Source: JAIBJN01 sp963699495 (GTDB lineage Bacteria > Actinomycetota > Thermoleophilia > Gaiellales > Gaiellaceae). From it: DNA of 64,000 nucleotides. The translations under genes were made by a program, and so were the position numbers. Position 1 is the stretch's first letter; every line of letters starts with the position of its first letter. Location: positions 744,001 to 808,000 of the forward strand of contig CAVOUB010000005.1 of the NCBI GenBank assembly GCA_963699495.1, read 5' to 3'. Positions 16,138-25,559 of the stretch are shown piece after piece. The notes below the pieces were generated by a model. That model saw nothing but the letters and a program-made list of their open reading frames with translations. It was not told where the DNA came from and did not search any database.

Positions 16138-17466
16138 CTACGAGGAGGCGGCCACGGCTGCGGGCTCCTCGACCGGTGACACCTCCAGGACGAGGTCCTC
16201 ACCAACCTGCTCGACCCGGACGTACTCGCCGGGAGCGATGGGCTCGCCGTCGGTGTGGGCCTTCCAGATCTCCCCGTGGACCCGGATGAGGCCTGTCGGG
16301 TCGAGGGCTCGGTGCACGACGCCGATCTCGCCGATCATTTCCTCCCGCCCGGTCTTCTTGGGCGCGCGGCGCGCCCGGATGGCCTTGGTGACGACGATCG
16401 CGGTGACGAGCGCCAGCGTCCCGCCGACGGCGAGCGCGACCCAGATGGACACCTGGTAGCCCTCCCCGGCCGGGTCGAAGAGCATGAGCGAGCCGACCAC
16501 GAAGCTCACGCCTCCGGCCAGTGCGAGGGCGCCGTGGCTCGGCACGAAGGCCTCGGCCGCGAAGAAGCCCGCGGCGAGGAGCATGAGCAGGAGCCCGGCC
16601 CAGCTGACCGGGAGGACCTGCAGCCCGAACAGACCGATGATGAGCGAGATGACGCCGACGGTGCCGGGCAGGATGAGGCCGGGGTTGAGGATCTCGATCG
16701 TGATTCCCAGCACCCCGATCGACATCAGGAGGACGATGATGTTCGGGTCGATCAGCGTGTCGAGGATGCGCTTCCACAGCGACATCTCGACGGTGTCGAC
16801 AGTCGCGCCGGCCGTGTTCAGGACGAAGCCCTTCGGCTCGGTGCGCATGCCGTCGATCTCGTTCAGCAGGCTCGGTAGGTCGGGCGCGACGACATCGACG
16901 ACGTTCTCCTCGAGAGCCTCCTGGGCGCCGAGGTTGGCCGCCGACCGCACCGCCTGCTCGGCCCAGTCGCCGTTGCGATCGTGGGTCTCCGCCAGCTCGC
17001 GGGCGTAGGCGGCCGCGTCGTTGATCACCTTCCGGCGCAGGTCACCCGGAATCTCGCCGCCGCCGACCGCCACCGGGGTGGACGAGCCGATGTTGGTCGC
17101 GGGCGCCATCGCTGCGACGTCGGCGGCAAGCGTGATGAAGGCGCCGGCAGACGCCGCACGCGACCCGGGCGGATACACGTAGACGACCACGGGGACGTCC
17201 GCGTCGAGCTCCTTCTTGATGATCGCGCGCATGGACGAGTCGAGCCCGCCCGGCGTATCCAGCTCGATCACGACGGCGTCGTAGTCCTCGCGCTCCCCGC
17301 GCTCGATCGCGTCGATCACGTAGTCCTGCGTGACCGGATTGATGTCGTTCTCGAGCACGACCGCGAGAACGCGCGGCGCTGTCTCCTGGGCGGCCGCGCC
17401 CCCTGAAAGCGCGAGCACCGTTCCGAGAAGGGCAAATGTGAAGAAAAGACCCCGCAAGCGCGGCAC
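16138..17466 (-). CDS. NfeD-family membrane serine protease
   Basis: Long-form NfeD (stomatin operon partner protease). The 442-residue protein has a signal peptide ending near AAAQ (residue 27). A ClpP-like protease domain follows: VVIELDTPGGLDSSMRAI, and SRAASAGAFITLAAD carrying the likely nucleophile Ser; the Lys of DLRRKVINDAAAYARELAE is a candidate for the catalytic base. Then come about four or five membrane helices (residues 225-350) and a C-terminal soluble beta-barrel NfeD domain (GEIGVVHRALDPTGLIRVHGEIWKA). It lies divergent from the amidase gene and upstream of the SPFH gene. Confidence 0.92.
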   Translation of the reverse strand: MPRLRGLFFTFALLGTVLALSGGAAAQETAPRVLAVVLENDINPVTQDYVIDAIERGEREDYDAVVIELDTPGGLDSSMRAIIKKELDADVPVVVYVYPPGSRAASAGAFITLAADVAAMAPATNIGSSTPVAVGGGEIPGDLRRKVINDAAAYARELAETHDRNGDWAEQAVRSAANLGAQEALEENVVDVVAPDLPSLLNEIDGMRTEPKGFVLNTAGATVDTVEMSLWKRILDTLIDPNIIVLLMSIGVLGITIEILNPGLILPGTVGVISLIIGLFGLQVLPVSWAGLLLMLLAAGFFAAEAFVPSHGALALAGGVSFVVGSLMLFDPAGEGYQVSIWVALAVGGTLALVTAIVVTKAIRARRAPKKTGREEMIGEIGVVHRALDPTGLIRVHGEIWKAHTDGEPIAPGEYVRVEQVGEDLVLEVSPVEEPAAVAASS

Positions 17467-17555
17467 TTGGGTGTAAAGATTCTATCAGCGTCGTGCCGAT
17501 GCCCTTGAGGACGCAGGAGACCTCTGATTCGGTACGAAGGAGCCCGACGCCTCTG

Positions 17556-19760
17556 ATGAGCTTCCGCCGCCCGCTCATGCTCGTGGCAGTGCTCGCCGTG
17601 ATCGCCCCGGGCACGGCAGCCGCGCAAGACGTTCGCGTCGTCGTTCGCGACGTCCCGCTGGCCGCCGCCCGCGCTTCGGTCGCGCGCTCGGCGCCCCTCA
17701 GCTTCAACATGGTCGGAGTCCACTGGCAGGGCTCGGGCCAGGTCTGGTTCAGGACGGCCGACCGGCCGGGCCGGTTCGGGCCCTGGCGACCCGCTCAGCC
17801 TGAGGGTGAGGACGCGCCGGACGCCGGAAGCGCCGAGCTCGCAGAGAGCGCGGGCTGGGAGATCGGCAACCCCTGGTGGACGGGCGACGCCCGGTGGATC
17901 CAGTATCGGATCGTCGGCTCGGTCACCCGACTGCGCGCCTTCTTCGTCGACAGTCCCGTGACGGCCGCCGACCGTGCGCGCGCGGCATCCTCGCGGACTG
18001 CCGCGTCCGTGTCGACCGTGAGCGCGGGCCCCGCGCCGCAGCCTCCGATCGTGCGGCGCTCCGCCTGGGGCGCGGACGAGTCCATCGTCCGCGACGCACC
18101 TGCCATCGCCGAGCGCCTTCGCTTTGCTGTCGTGCACCACACGGCCGGCTCGAACAGCTACTCCGCGGCCGAATCGGCCGCGATCGTGCGCGGCATCCAG
18201 CGTTACCACGTGCTCAGCAACGGCTGGGACGACATCGGCTACAACTTCCTCGTCGACAAGTACGGTCGTGTCTTCGAGGGCCGTGGCGGTGGGATCGCGG
18301 AGAACGTGGTCGGCGCGCACGCAGGCGGCTTCAACACCGGCAGCGTCGGGGTCTCGGTGATCGGGACCTACGAGTCGACGACTCTTTCGGCCGCGGCCCG
18401 CACCGCTCTCCAGAACCTTCTGGCCTGGCGGCTCGACGTGGGCCATGTCTTTCCGCGAGGGCTGGTGGACACGATCTCTGCAGGGAGCTCCCGTTGGGAC
18501 GCGGGGACGCACGTGCGCCTCCGTGCCGTCTCGGGTCACCGCGACACCAGCTACACGAGTTGCCCCGGCAACACGATCTACGGCCAGCTCGGGTCGATCG
18601 CCCGGAAGGTCACCGGCATCGGCCTGCCCAAGCTCTGGGGCCCCGAGGCCGACGGGATAGTCGGCGGGCCCGTCCGCTTCACGGCGAGGCTGTCCGCTGC
18701 GCGCCCGTGGACGGTCGAGGTGAAGGATGCCGCCGGGACGGTGGTGGCCCAGGGCAGCGGCAACGGCACTGCTGTCGACTGGACCTGGGACGCGAGCGCG
18801 GTACCGATCGCCTACTACACCTACACGATCAGCGCCGGTCCGAATGTCAGGCCCTCGACGTTGCCTGTTCCCGGCCCGCCCCCGCTCGCCGTAACGGGCC
18901 TCAAGGCCACGCCGCGCGCGCTGACCCCGAACGGGGACTGGAGCGGCGAGCTCAGCACGATCGCCTTCGGCCTGACCCGCCGTGCGACCCTCCAGGTGCG
19001 CGTGGTGAGCACGGCGAGCGGAACCGTCGTCAGGACGCTGCTCGCGAGCTCGCTGCGGCCCGCCGGCGTGCGGACTCTCAGCTGGGACGGGAAGACAGCC
19101 GGCGGTGCGATCGTCGCCGACGGCGACTACCGCATCGAGGTGTCCGCAGAGGATGGGTCCGAGCAGGTGACCCGGTCCGTCGGCGTCGTCGTCGACCGGA
19201 CCCTCGGAGGAGTAGCGATCGCGCCGGCGGTGCTCTCGCCGAACGGCGACGGCCGTGCCGAGCCGCTCGAGATCAGCTATGCGCTCACGCGCCAGGCGGC
19301 GGTGAAGGTTCAGATCCGGCGGGGGACCACGCTGCTCGCGACCGTGCTCAACCAGTCCCAGGCGGCCGGCCCGTACACGGTCTCGTGGAACGGCCGGCGC
19401 GGCAACGGGACGAGGGTCACGGACGGCGCCGTCAGCGCGCGCGTCCTGGCGACCACGTCGCTGGGAACGCGGTCGCTGTCGCTGCCGGTCCGGCTCGACA
19501 CGACTCGGCCCGTGGTCCGGGTGCTCTGGTTGAGGAGAGTGAACGGAGTGACGCGGCTTCGCTTCAGCCTGAGCGAGGCGGCGACAGTCCGAATCTTCTA
19601 CGGGCACGCCACCTGGAGCGACGGCGACGACATCGTTCGCCCGCGCCGCGCCGGCGAGCACGTTTTCTCGCGACGCGTCAACGCAGCTGTTGTGCGCATC
19701 GTCGCGACGGACAAGGCGTTGAACCGCTCGGCCGTGATCTACCCGGCCCGGAACCGCTAG
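17556..19760 (+). CDS. Secreted N-acetylmuramoyl-L-alanine amidase with FlgD-like Ig repeats
   Basis: Predicted to cleave the peptide from glycan in peptidoglycan outside the cell. From ATG 17556 (SFRRPLMLVAVLAVIAPGTAAAQ gives a clean signal peptide) the protein is 734 residues; an upstream GTG at 17493 would only add a non-hydrophobic leader. The amidase_2/PGRP domain runs from RRSAWGADESIV (about 167), with zinc-ligand candidates in VVHHTAG (about 193) and SGHRDTSYTSCPG (about 327-335). Downstream are repeats like LTPNGDWSGELSTIAFGLTR and LSPNGDGRAEPLEISYALTR, FlgD-type Ig folds, probably for wall binding. Its TAG stop shares CTAG with birA on the other strand. Confidence 0.9.
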   Translation: MSFRRPLMLVAVLAVIAPGTAAAQDVRVVVRDVPLAAARASVARSAPLSFNMVGVHWQGSGQVWFRTADRPGRFGPWRPAQPEGEDAPDAGSAELAESAGWEIGNPWWTGDARWIQYRIVGSVTRLRAFFVDSPVTAADRARAASSRTAASVSTVSAGPAPQPPIVRRSAWGADESIVRDAPAIAERLRFAVVHHTAGSNSYSAAESAAIVRGIQRYHVLSNGWDDIGYNFLVDKYGRVFEGRGGGIAENVVGAHAGGFNTGSVGVSVIGTYESTTLSAAARTALQNLLAWRLDVGHVFPRGLVDTISAGSSRWDAGTHVRLRAVSGHRDTSYTSCPGNTIYGQLGSIARKVTGIGLPKLWGPEADGIVGGPVRFTARLSAARPWTVEVKDAAGTVVAQGSGNGTAVDWTWDASAVPIAYYTYTISAGPNVRPSTLPVPGPPPLAVTGLKATPRALTPNGDWSGELSTIAFGLTRRATLQVRVVSTASGTVVRTLLASSLRPAGVRTLSWDGKTAGGAIVADGDYRIEVSAEDGSEQVTRSVGVVVDRTLGGVAIAPAVLSPNGDGRAEPLEISYALTRQAAVKVQIRRGTTLLATVLNQSQAAGPYTVSWNGRRGNGTRVTDGAVSARVLATTSLGTRSLSLPVRLDTTRPVVRVLWLRRVNGVTRLRFSLSEAATVRIFYGHATWSDGDDIVRPRRAGEHVFSRRVNAAVVRIVATDKALNRSAVIYPARNR

Positions 19761-20503
19761 CGCTCGAAGAGCACCTCGCCGCTCTCGACGAGGCGGCGCT
19801 CGCCGGCGATCTCGACCGCGAAACGACCCTGGCGGTCGACTCCGACCCCGACCCCGGCCTCCCCGTCCACGAGCACCCGGCGCCCGCGGAGGAAGTCCCG
19901 CGCGCCCAGGCCCTCGAAGATCGCCGCCAGGCCTCCTTCCTGCCAGAGGTCGTAGGCCTGCTCCAGCCTCAGCAGGAGATCCGCGAGGATCGGGGCCCGC
20001 ACGCGCCGAACTCCGTCGCTCGTGTAGAGCGAGCCTGCAGCTACGGTCGCGTCGGCAGGAAGCTGCTCGCGGGTCTGGTTGACGTTCAAGCCGATGCCGA
20101 GGACGACGAGTCCGTCGGCGGCCTCCGCGAGGACGCCGGCCACCTTGCGTCGGTTGACGAGCACGTCGTTGGGCCACTTGATCTGGGCCGCGAGGCCGGT
20201 CGCGGCCTCGACGGCCTCGGCCGCGGCCAGCCCGCCCACCAGCGAGAGCTCGGCGATCGGTCGCTCGGCGGGCGGCTCGAGCAGGACGGAGGCGAGGATG
20301 GCCGTACCGGGAGGCGCGACCCAGCTGCGTCCGAGTCGCCCCCGCCCGGCCGCCTGCTCGTCGCAGACCGCGACGGCCCCCTCGCCGAGGCCGCGGTCGA
20401 GCAGGCGCTGGGTGGATTCGCAGGCGTCCTGATAGAGAAACGGGCGTCCGAAGCGGCCGCTCAGGAGGGGTTCGACCGTCTCCGGTGTCAGCGCGTCGGC
20501 CAT
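19757..20503 (-). CDS. birA: Biotin-[acetyl-CoA-carboxylase] ligase, monofunctional
   Basis: Attaches biotin to the carboxyl-carrier protein, so it supports the accA/accD carboxylase encoded downstream. The 248-residue protein begins at ATG 20503 and has ACESTQRLLDRG, the adenylate loop EQAAGRGRLGRSWVAPPG, the catalytic KWPNDVLVNRRKVAGVLAE and GIGLNVNQ. There is no N-terminal DNA-binding domain, so it is an enzyme only, not the E. coli-type repressor. It is divergent from the sigma factor gene with only 24 bases between the starts. Confidence 0.94.
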   Translation of the reverse strand: MADALTPETVEPLLSGRFGRPFLYQDACESTQRLLDRGLGEGAVAVCDEQAAGRGRLGRSWVAPPGTAILASVLLEPPAERPIAELSLVGGLAAAEAVEAATGLAAQIKWPNDVLVNRRKVAGVLAEAADGLVVLGIGLNVNQTREQLPADATVAAGSLYTSDGVRRVRAPILADLLLRLEQAYDLWQEGGLAAIFEGLGARDFLRGRRVLVDGEAGVGVGVDRQGRFAVEIAGERRLVESGEVLFER

Positions 20504-20527
20504 CCGCGGATCTACACTAACGTTGCC

Positions 20528-21145
20528 GTGCAACCAGCTGCCGCGCCCGCCCGTCAGACCGAGCAGGAGACGCCCTCCCGGCGGATCATTGCGTACCGGA
20601 AGCTCAGCGACGTGGACCTCGTCAGCAAGGCACGAAACGGTGACGGACGGGCACTCGACGCACTCGTCGAGCGGCATGCGCCTCGCGTGAACCGGCTGGC
20701 GGCGCAGTTGATGGGCGATCTCGAGGAGGCGCGGGACGCCGCGCAGGAGTCGCTCGTGAAGCTGTGCACACGCCTGCGCCAGTTCCGCGGCGAGTCCCAG
20801 TTCGCGACCTGGCTCCACCGTCTGGTCGTGAACACGTGCCGGGATCGCCTCGCGCGCCAGCGGATCCGCCAGACGGAGCCGCTCTCGCTCGAGGAGGAGC
20901 CGGCGGGCGAGGAGAGCGATCCCTCGCGCGCCGTGATTCTGGCGGACAAGCGCCGCGAGCTGGCAGCCGCTCTCGCACGCCTAACCCCGAACCAGCGCCT
21001 TGTCGTCGTTCTCCGGGACGTCTTCGGGATGACGTACGAGGAGATCTCTCGCGTTGCGAGCATGCCGGTCGGGACGGCGAAGTGCTACGTGCACCGGGCG
21101 AGGGCCCGGCTGCGCGTGCGGCTGGAGGAAACGGCGAGCGGGTGA
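20528..21145 (+). CDS. ECF-type RNA polymerase sigma factor
   Basis: A 205-residue sigma-70 family protein with region 2 (DGRALDALVERHAPRVNRLAAQLMGDLEEARDAAQESLVKL, then FATWLHRLVVNTCRDRLAR) and region 4 (LTPNQRLVVVLRDVFGMTYEEISRVASMPVGTAKCYVHRARARLR). No region 1 or 3 is present, as in ECF factors. The start is GTG 20528. No anti-sigma gene follows; fabZ begins 10 bases later, so it may be co-transcribed with the fatty-acid genes. Whether it controls them is unknown. Confidence 0.9.
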   Translation: MQPAAAPARQTEQETPSRRIIAYRKLSDVDLVSKARNGDGRALDALVERHAPRVNRLAAQLMGDLEEARDAAQESLVKLCTRLRQFRGESQFATWLHRLVVNTCRDRLARQRIRQTEPLSLEEEPAGEESDPSRAVILADKRRELAAALARLTPNQRLVVVLRDVFGMTYEEISRVASMPVGTAKCYVHRARARLRVRLEETASG

Positions 21146-21155
21146 ACCGGCCTAG

Positions 21156-21605
21156 GTGAGCTTCACTCCGCCCCTCGGCCGGCGGGAGATCGAGCAGATC
21201 CTCCCCCACCGCGATCCGTTTCTGCTCCTCGACGAGGTGGTCGAGCTCGAGCCGGGAGCCCGTGTCGTCGCACGCAAGCTCGTTCGCGAGGACGAGTGGT
21301 ACCTGGCCGGGCACTTCCCGGGCCGTCCGATCATGCCGGGCGTGCTCATGGTCGAAGCGATGGCGCAGGCGGGCGCCGTTGCCGCGCTCTCTGCCGAGGA
21401 GAATCGCGGCAAGCTGGCCTTGTTCGCGGGCATCGACGACGTGCGCTTCAAGCGGATCGTCGTGCCGGGAGACGAGCTGGAGCTGACCTGTGAGCTCGAG
21501 CGCGTGCGCGGCCCGGTTGGCCGTGGCAAGGCGACTGCGACCGTGGGCGGGCAGCTTGCCGTGCGCGGGACGCTGATGTTCGCCGTCACGGAGGAGCCCG
21601 CGTGA
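21156..21605 (+). CDS. fabZ: 3-hydroxyacyl-ACP dehydratase FabZ
   Basis: Dehydrates 3-hydroxyacyl-ACP in type II fatty-acid synthesis. The 149-residue hot-dog protein has REIEQILPHRDPFLLLDEV, the active-site stretch HFPGRPIMPGVLMVEAMAQAG (catalytic His, then Glu) around residues 53-73, and ALFAGIDDVRFKRIVVPGDEL. GTG start, ten bases after the sigma gene. It is the first of five fatty-acid genes, ending in a GTGA overlap with fabH. Confidence 0.95.
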   Translation: MSFTPPLGRREIEQILPHRDPFLLLDEVVELEPGARVVARKLVREDEWYLAGHFPGRPIMPGVLMVEAMAQAGAVAALSAEENRGKLALFAGIDDVRFKRIVVPGDELELTCELERVRGPVGRGKATATVGGQLAVRGTLMFAVTEEPA

Positions 21606-22622
21606 TCGCCAACGTCTCCGGGAACGGGATCACCGTGGGGCTGACCGGGGTCGGCGCCTACGCGCCGGAGAGGGTGCTGACGAACGCCGACCTCGAGGTG
21701 ATGGTGGACACCACCGACGAGTGGATCGTCACACGCACCGGGATCAGGGAACGCCGTATCGCCGCGCCCGAGGAGGCCGCGAGCGACCTGGCCCTCCCGG
21801 CGGCCCGGAAGGCGCTGGAGCAGGCCGGCGTCGCCCCGGAGGACCTCGACCTGGTCATCGTCGCCACGGCCACTCCGGACATGCTCTTCCCGGCGACGGC
21901 CGCGCTCGTGGCGGACACGCTCGGTGCGAAGAACGCTGCGGCCTACGACCTTCTCGCCGGGTGCACCGGCTTCGTCTACGCGCTCTCGCAGGCCTACGGA
22001 GCCGTGGCGACGGGTCTGTCGAAGCGGGCGCTCGTCGTCGGTGCCGAGGTGCTCTCGAAGATCACGAACTGGCAGGACCGCTCGACCTGCATCCTCTTCG
22101 GGGACGGCGCGGGCGCGGCGGTGGTCCAGCCGATTGCCGAGGGCGGCATCATCGGCTTCGAGCTCGGTGCGGACGGCTCGGGCGGGCTCGACCTGTGCGT
22201 GCCCGCCGGAGGCTCGCGGCAGCCGGTGTCGACCGGACGTGCTGGAGGAGGAGCTCCAGTTCATCAGGATGAACGGGGCGGAGGTCTTCCGCTTCGCCAC
22301 CCGCGTGATGGTCACGTCGGCAGAGGAGCTCCTGGCCGTCTGCGGCGCGACCATCGACGACGTCGACTTGTACGTCCCGCACCAGGCGAACAAGCGGATC
22401 GTCGACCACGCGGTGAAGAATCTGGGCCTCGACCCGGACAAGGTGCTGATGAACATCGACCGCTACGGAAACACGTCGTCGGCCTCCATCCCGATCTGCC
22501 TCGCCGAAGCCCAGGCGGCAGGGCGGCTGGAGGAGGGGACGCGCGTGCTGATGAGCGCGGTCGGCGCCGGCCTCACCTGGGGCTCGGTCTACCTGACGTG
22601 GACGACGAGCGGTGGAGAGTAG
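21602..22622 (+). CDS. fabH: Beta-ketoacyl-ACP synthase III, broken by one extra base
   Basis: FabH condenses acyl-CoA with malonyl-ACP to start fatty-acid synthesis. The frame from GTG 21602 reads VGLTGVGAYAPERVLTNADLE, TTDEWIVTRTGIRERRI and the active-site cysteine in LLAGCTGFVYAL, then loses homology after GGSRQPVS. Homology resumes one base later with VLEEELQFIRMNGAEVFRF, the catalytic His in VPHQANKRIVDHAVK and Asn in RYGNTSSASIPI, ending at 22622. Removing one G at 22235/22236 gives an uninterrupted 339-residue protein. A sequencing error is the simplest explanation, as the gene is normally essential. Confidence 0.9.
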
Positions 22623-22631
22623 GAGAGGACT

Positions 22632-23555
22632 ATGAAGATCGCATTCTGCTTCCCTGGCCAGGGTTCGCAGGACGTTGGCATGGGGCGCGCCATCGCGGAG
22701 GAATTCCGCGAGGCACGGGCGGTGTACGACGAGGCGTCGGAGGCCGTCGGCTTCGACGTCGCGAAGCTCTGCTTCGAAGGCTCCATGGAGGAGCTGACGC
22801 GCACCGAGCTGCAGCAGCCGGCGCTCGTCGCGACCTCGATCGCCTGCCTTCGGGCGGTGAGGACGATCGGGATCGAGCCGGACTACGTCATCGGGCATTC
22901 GGTCGGCGAGTACTCGGCGCTGGCGGCCGCCGACTCGATCGGAACCGGGGACGCCGTCGCGCTCGTGCGCGAGCGGGGTGAGGCGATGGCCGAGGCCGCG
23001 CGCGAGACCCCCGGTGCCATGGCCGCGGTACTCGGCCTCGATGACGAGATCGTCGAAGGGCTCTGCCTCTCGATCGAAGGCGTGTGGCCGGCGAACTACA
23101 ACTGTCCGGGGCAGATCGTGGTGTCGGGCGAGAACGCCGCCGTCGATCGCCTGATCGAGCAAGCGGCGGCGCACGGGGCCCGTAAGGTCGTCAAGCTGCG
23201 CGTGAGCGGCGCCTTCCACAGCCCGCTCGTGGCTCAGGCCGCCGACCGCCTGAGGCCCGCCCTGACCAAGGCCGCCTGGCAGAACCCGTCGCCGCCGTTC
23301 ATGTCCACCGTGACGGCGCGCTTCGAGGACGCGCAGCGCATGGGCACGCTGCTCGTCGAGCAGCTCACGGCGCCGGTCCGCTTCACGCAGGCGGTGGGCG
23401 GGCTGGTCAAGGACGGCGTCGGCATGTTCGTCGAGATCGGTCCCGGCCAGGTGCTGAGCGGTTTGCTGCGCCGCTGCGACCGCTCCCTGCGGACCATCTC
23501 GGTCAGTGACCCCGAATCGCTCCGCAAGCTCCAGGAGCAGCTCTCCGCCGCCTAG
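22632..23555 (+). CDS. fabD: Malonyl-CoA:ACP transacylase
   Basis: Transfers malonyl from CoA to ACP. The 307-residue protein starts MKIAFCFPGQGSQDVGMG, has the GHSVGEYSALAAAD nucleophile-elbow serine at about residue 92, and the second catalytic His in VSGAFHSPLV near 198, with VEIGPGQVLSGLLRR near the C-terminus. The start is ATG 22632, with AGGAGAGG a few bases upstream as a strong ribosome site. It stands between fabH and fabG. Confidence 0.96.
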   Translation: MKIAFCFPGQGSQDVGMGRAIAEEFREARAVYDEASEAVGFDVAKLCFEGSMEELTRTELQQPALVATSIACLRAVRTIGIEPDYVIGHSVGEYSALAAADSIGTGDAVALVRERGEAMAEAARETPGAMAAVLGLDDEIVEGLCLSIEGVWPANYNCPGQIVVSGENAAVDRLIEQAAAHGARKVVKLRVSGAFHSPLVAQAADRLRPALTKAAWQNPSPPFMSTVTARFEDAQRMGTLLVEQLTAPVRFTQAVGGLVKDGVGMFVEIGPGQVLSGLLRRCDRSLRTISVSDPESLRKLQEQLSAA

Positions 23556-23557
23556 AC

Positions 23558-24298
23558 GTGCCCGGGTTCGCTTCACTCGACGGCAAGGTCGCTCTCGTCA
23601 CGGGGGGCTCGCGCGGCATCGGCGCCGCCATCTCGCGCGAGCTCGCACGCGCGGGAGCCAGGGTCGCGGTCAACTACCGCTCGGGGCAGGAGGCGGCCGC
23701 GGCCGTCGCGGGCGAGATCGGCGGCATCGCGGTGGCGGCGAATGTCGGTGACCCGGCCGAGGCGCAGGCGCTCGTCGAGCGCGTCGAGGCCGAGCTCGGG
23801 GACCTCGACGTCCTCGTCAACAACGCCGGCATCACGCGGGACACGCTGATCGCCCGCATGAGCGACGAGGACTGGGAGGAGGTCATCGAGACGAACCTGC
23901 GCGGCACCTTCAACACCTGCCGCGCGGTCTCCCGCAAGATGCTCCGCCGCCGTACCGGGGCGATCGTGAACCTGACGAGCGTCGTCGGGCTGCACGGCAA
24001 CCCCGGCCAGGCCAACTACGCGGCCTCCAAGGCCGGCATCATCGGGCTCACGAAGGCATTGGCGCGCGAGCTCGGCGTCCGCGGTGTGCGGGTCAACGCC
24101 GTCGCGCCCGGCTACATCACGACCGAGCTCACGGAGGTCCTCTCCGAGGAGGTGACCGGGATGATCCTCGCCAACACCCCGCTCGGCCGGCTCGGATCGC
24201 CGGAGGACGTGGCCGCTGCGGTACGCTTTCTGTGCTCTGACGAGGCCGCGTTCATCACGGGCGACGTGCTGCTCGTAGACGGCGGATTGGGGATGTAG
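23558..24298 (+). CDS. fabG: 3-oxoacyl-ACP reductase FabG
   Basis: NADPH-dependent reduction of 3-oxoacyl-ACP. This 246-residue short-chain dehydrogenase has the cofactor motif VTGGSRGIGAAISREL at about residue 15, NNAGITRDTLIARM, LTSVVGLHGNPGQANYAASKAGIIG with the catalytic Ser, Tyr and Lys, and the C-terminal ITGDVLLVDGGLGM. The start is GTG 23558, two bases after the fabD stop. fabF begins two bases after its own stop, leaving no room for the acyl-carrier-protein gene often found here. Confidence 0.96.
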   Translation: MPGFASLDGKVALVTGGSRGIGAAISRELARAGARVAVNYRSGQEAAAAVAGEIGGIAVAANVGDPAEAQALVERVEAELGDLDVLVNNAGITRDTLIARMSDEDWEEVIETNLRGTFNTCRAVSRKMLRRRTGAIVNLTSVVGLHGNPGQANYAASKAGIIGLTKALARELGVRGVRVNAVAPGYITTELTEVLSEEVTGMILANTPLGRLGSPEDVAAAVRFLCSDEAAFITGDVLLVDGGLGM

Positions 24299-24300
24299 CG

Positions 24301-25559
24301 ATGGCTTCGGTCAATGGACGCAGGCGGGTCGTGATCACGGGCATGGGTGCTGTCACGCCGCTCGGCAACGACGCCGAGACGTTCTGGGAGAACCTTGTGG
24401 CCGGCAAGGGGGGCGCGGGCCCGATCAGCGCGTTCGACCCGTCCGAGTACGCGGTCCATTTCGGCTGCGAGGTGAAGGACTTCGACCCGACGGTCTGGAT
24501 CGAGCACCGCAAGGCACGGCGGATGGACCGCTTCACGCAGATGATCCTCGCCGCGGCGCGGATGGCCGAGCAGGACTCCGGCTTCGAGATCGAGCCCGAG
24601 ACGGAGCGCACCGGGGTCTCCGTGGCGACGGGCATCGGCGGGCTGCAGAGCTTCCAGGACTGCTACGACCAGCTGCTCGAACGCGGGCCCGGACCGCGTC
24701 AACCCACTTTCCATCACGGCGATCATTCCCAACATGGGCGCCGCCTGGGTCTCCATGGAGCTGGGGACGCGCGGGCCGCTCACGTCGGAATGCACCGCCT
24801 GCGCCGCCTCCAACATGGCCATCGGCGAGGCGATGGACGCCATCCGCTTGCAGCGTGCCGACGTCATGTTCGCCGGCGGCACCGAGGCGGGGATCACCAA
24901 GGTCGGCATCGGCGGGTTTTCGGCGATGCGCGCCCTCTCGCGCCGCAACGACGACCCGGCGCGTGCAAGCCGCCCGTTCGACGCCGAGCGCGACGGCTTC
25001 GTCATGGGCGAGGCGGCGGGACTCGTCGTGCTCGAGGAGCTCGAGCACGCGCGCAAGCGCGGGGCGAAGGTCTACGCCGAGCTGATCGGCTACGGCCTCT
25101 CCTCCGACGCCCAGCACATCACGGAGCCCGACCCGACCGGCCGGCATCCGGCCCGGGCGATGACCATGGCCATGGAGGACGCCGGCATCACCGGTGACGA
25201 GATCGACTACATCAACGCGCACGGGACGTCGACGCCGATCGGCGATGCCAGCGAGACCCGGGTGATCAAGGTCGCGTTGGGCGAGGAGAAGGCCCGCAGG
25301 ACGCCGATCTCGTCCACGAAGGGCGCCACCGGCCACTGCCTCGGCGCCTCCGGCGCGATCGAGGCGATCGCCTCCACGCTCGCCGTCCAGCGGGACGTGG
25401 TGCCCGCCGACGATCAACTACGAGGTCCCGGACCCGGAGTGCGACCTCGACTACATCCCGAACGAGGCGCGCGAGTGGAAGACCGACGTCGCGCTGTCGA
25501 ACAACTTCGGCTTCGGCGGGCACAACGCCTGCCTCGTGATCAGGAAGTTCACCGATTAG
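24301..25559 (+). CDS. fabF: Beta-ketoacyl-ACP synthase II, broken by two extra bases
   Basis: Elongating condensing enzyme of fatty-acid synthesis. The first frame gives RRVVITGMGAVTPLGNDAETFW to YDQLLERGP. The second gives MGAAWVSMELGTRGPLTSECTACAASN (active cysteine), INAHGTSTPIGD and KGATGHCLGASGAIEA (catalytic histidines). The third gives INYEVPDPECDLDYIPNEA and SNNFGFGGHNACLVIRKFTD, stopping at 25559. Deleting one G at 24691/24692 and one G at 25409 restores a continuous 418-residue KAS-II of normal length. Two independent insertions in one essential gene point to sequence error. Confidence 0.9.

Noticed and set aside
17493..17555. Upstream GTG start for the amidase
   Set aside because: It adds a polar 21-residue leader ahead of a good signal peptide; ATG 17556 gives the expected n-h-c structure and has a GAAGGAG stretch upstream.
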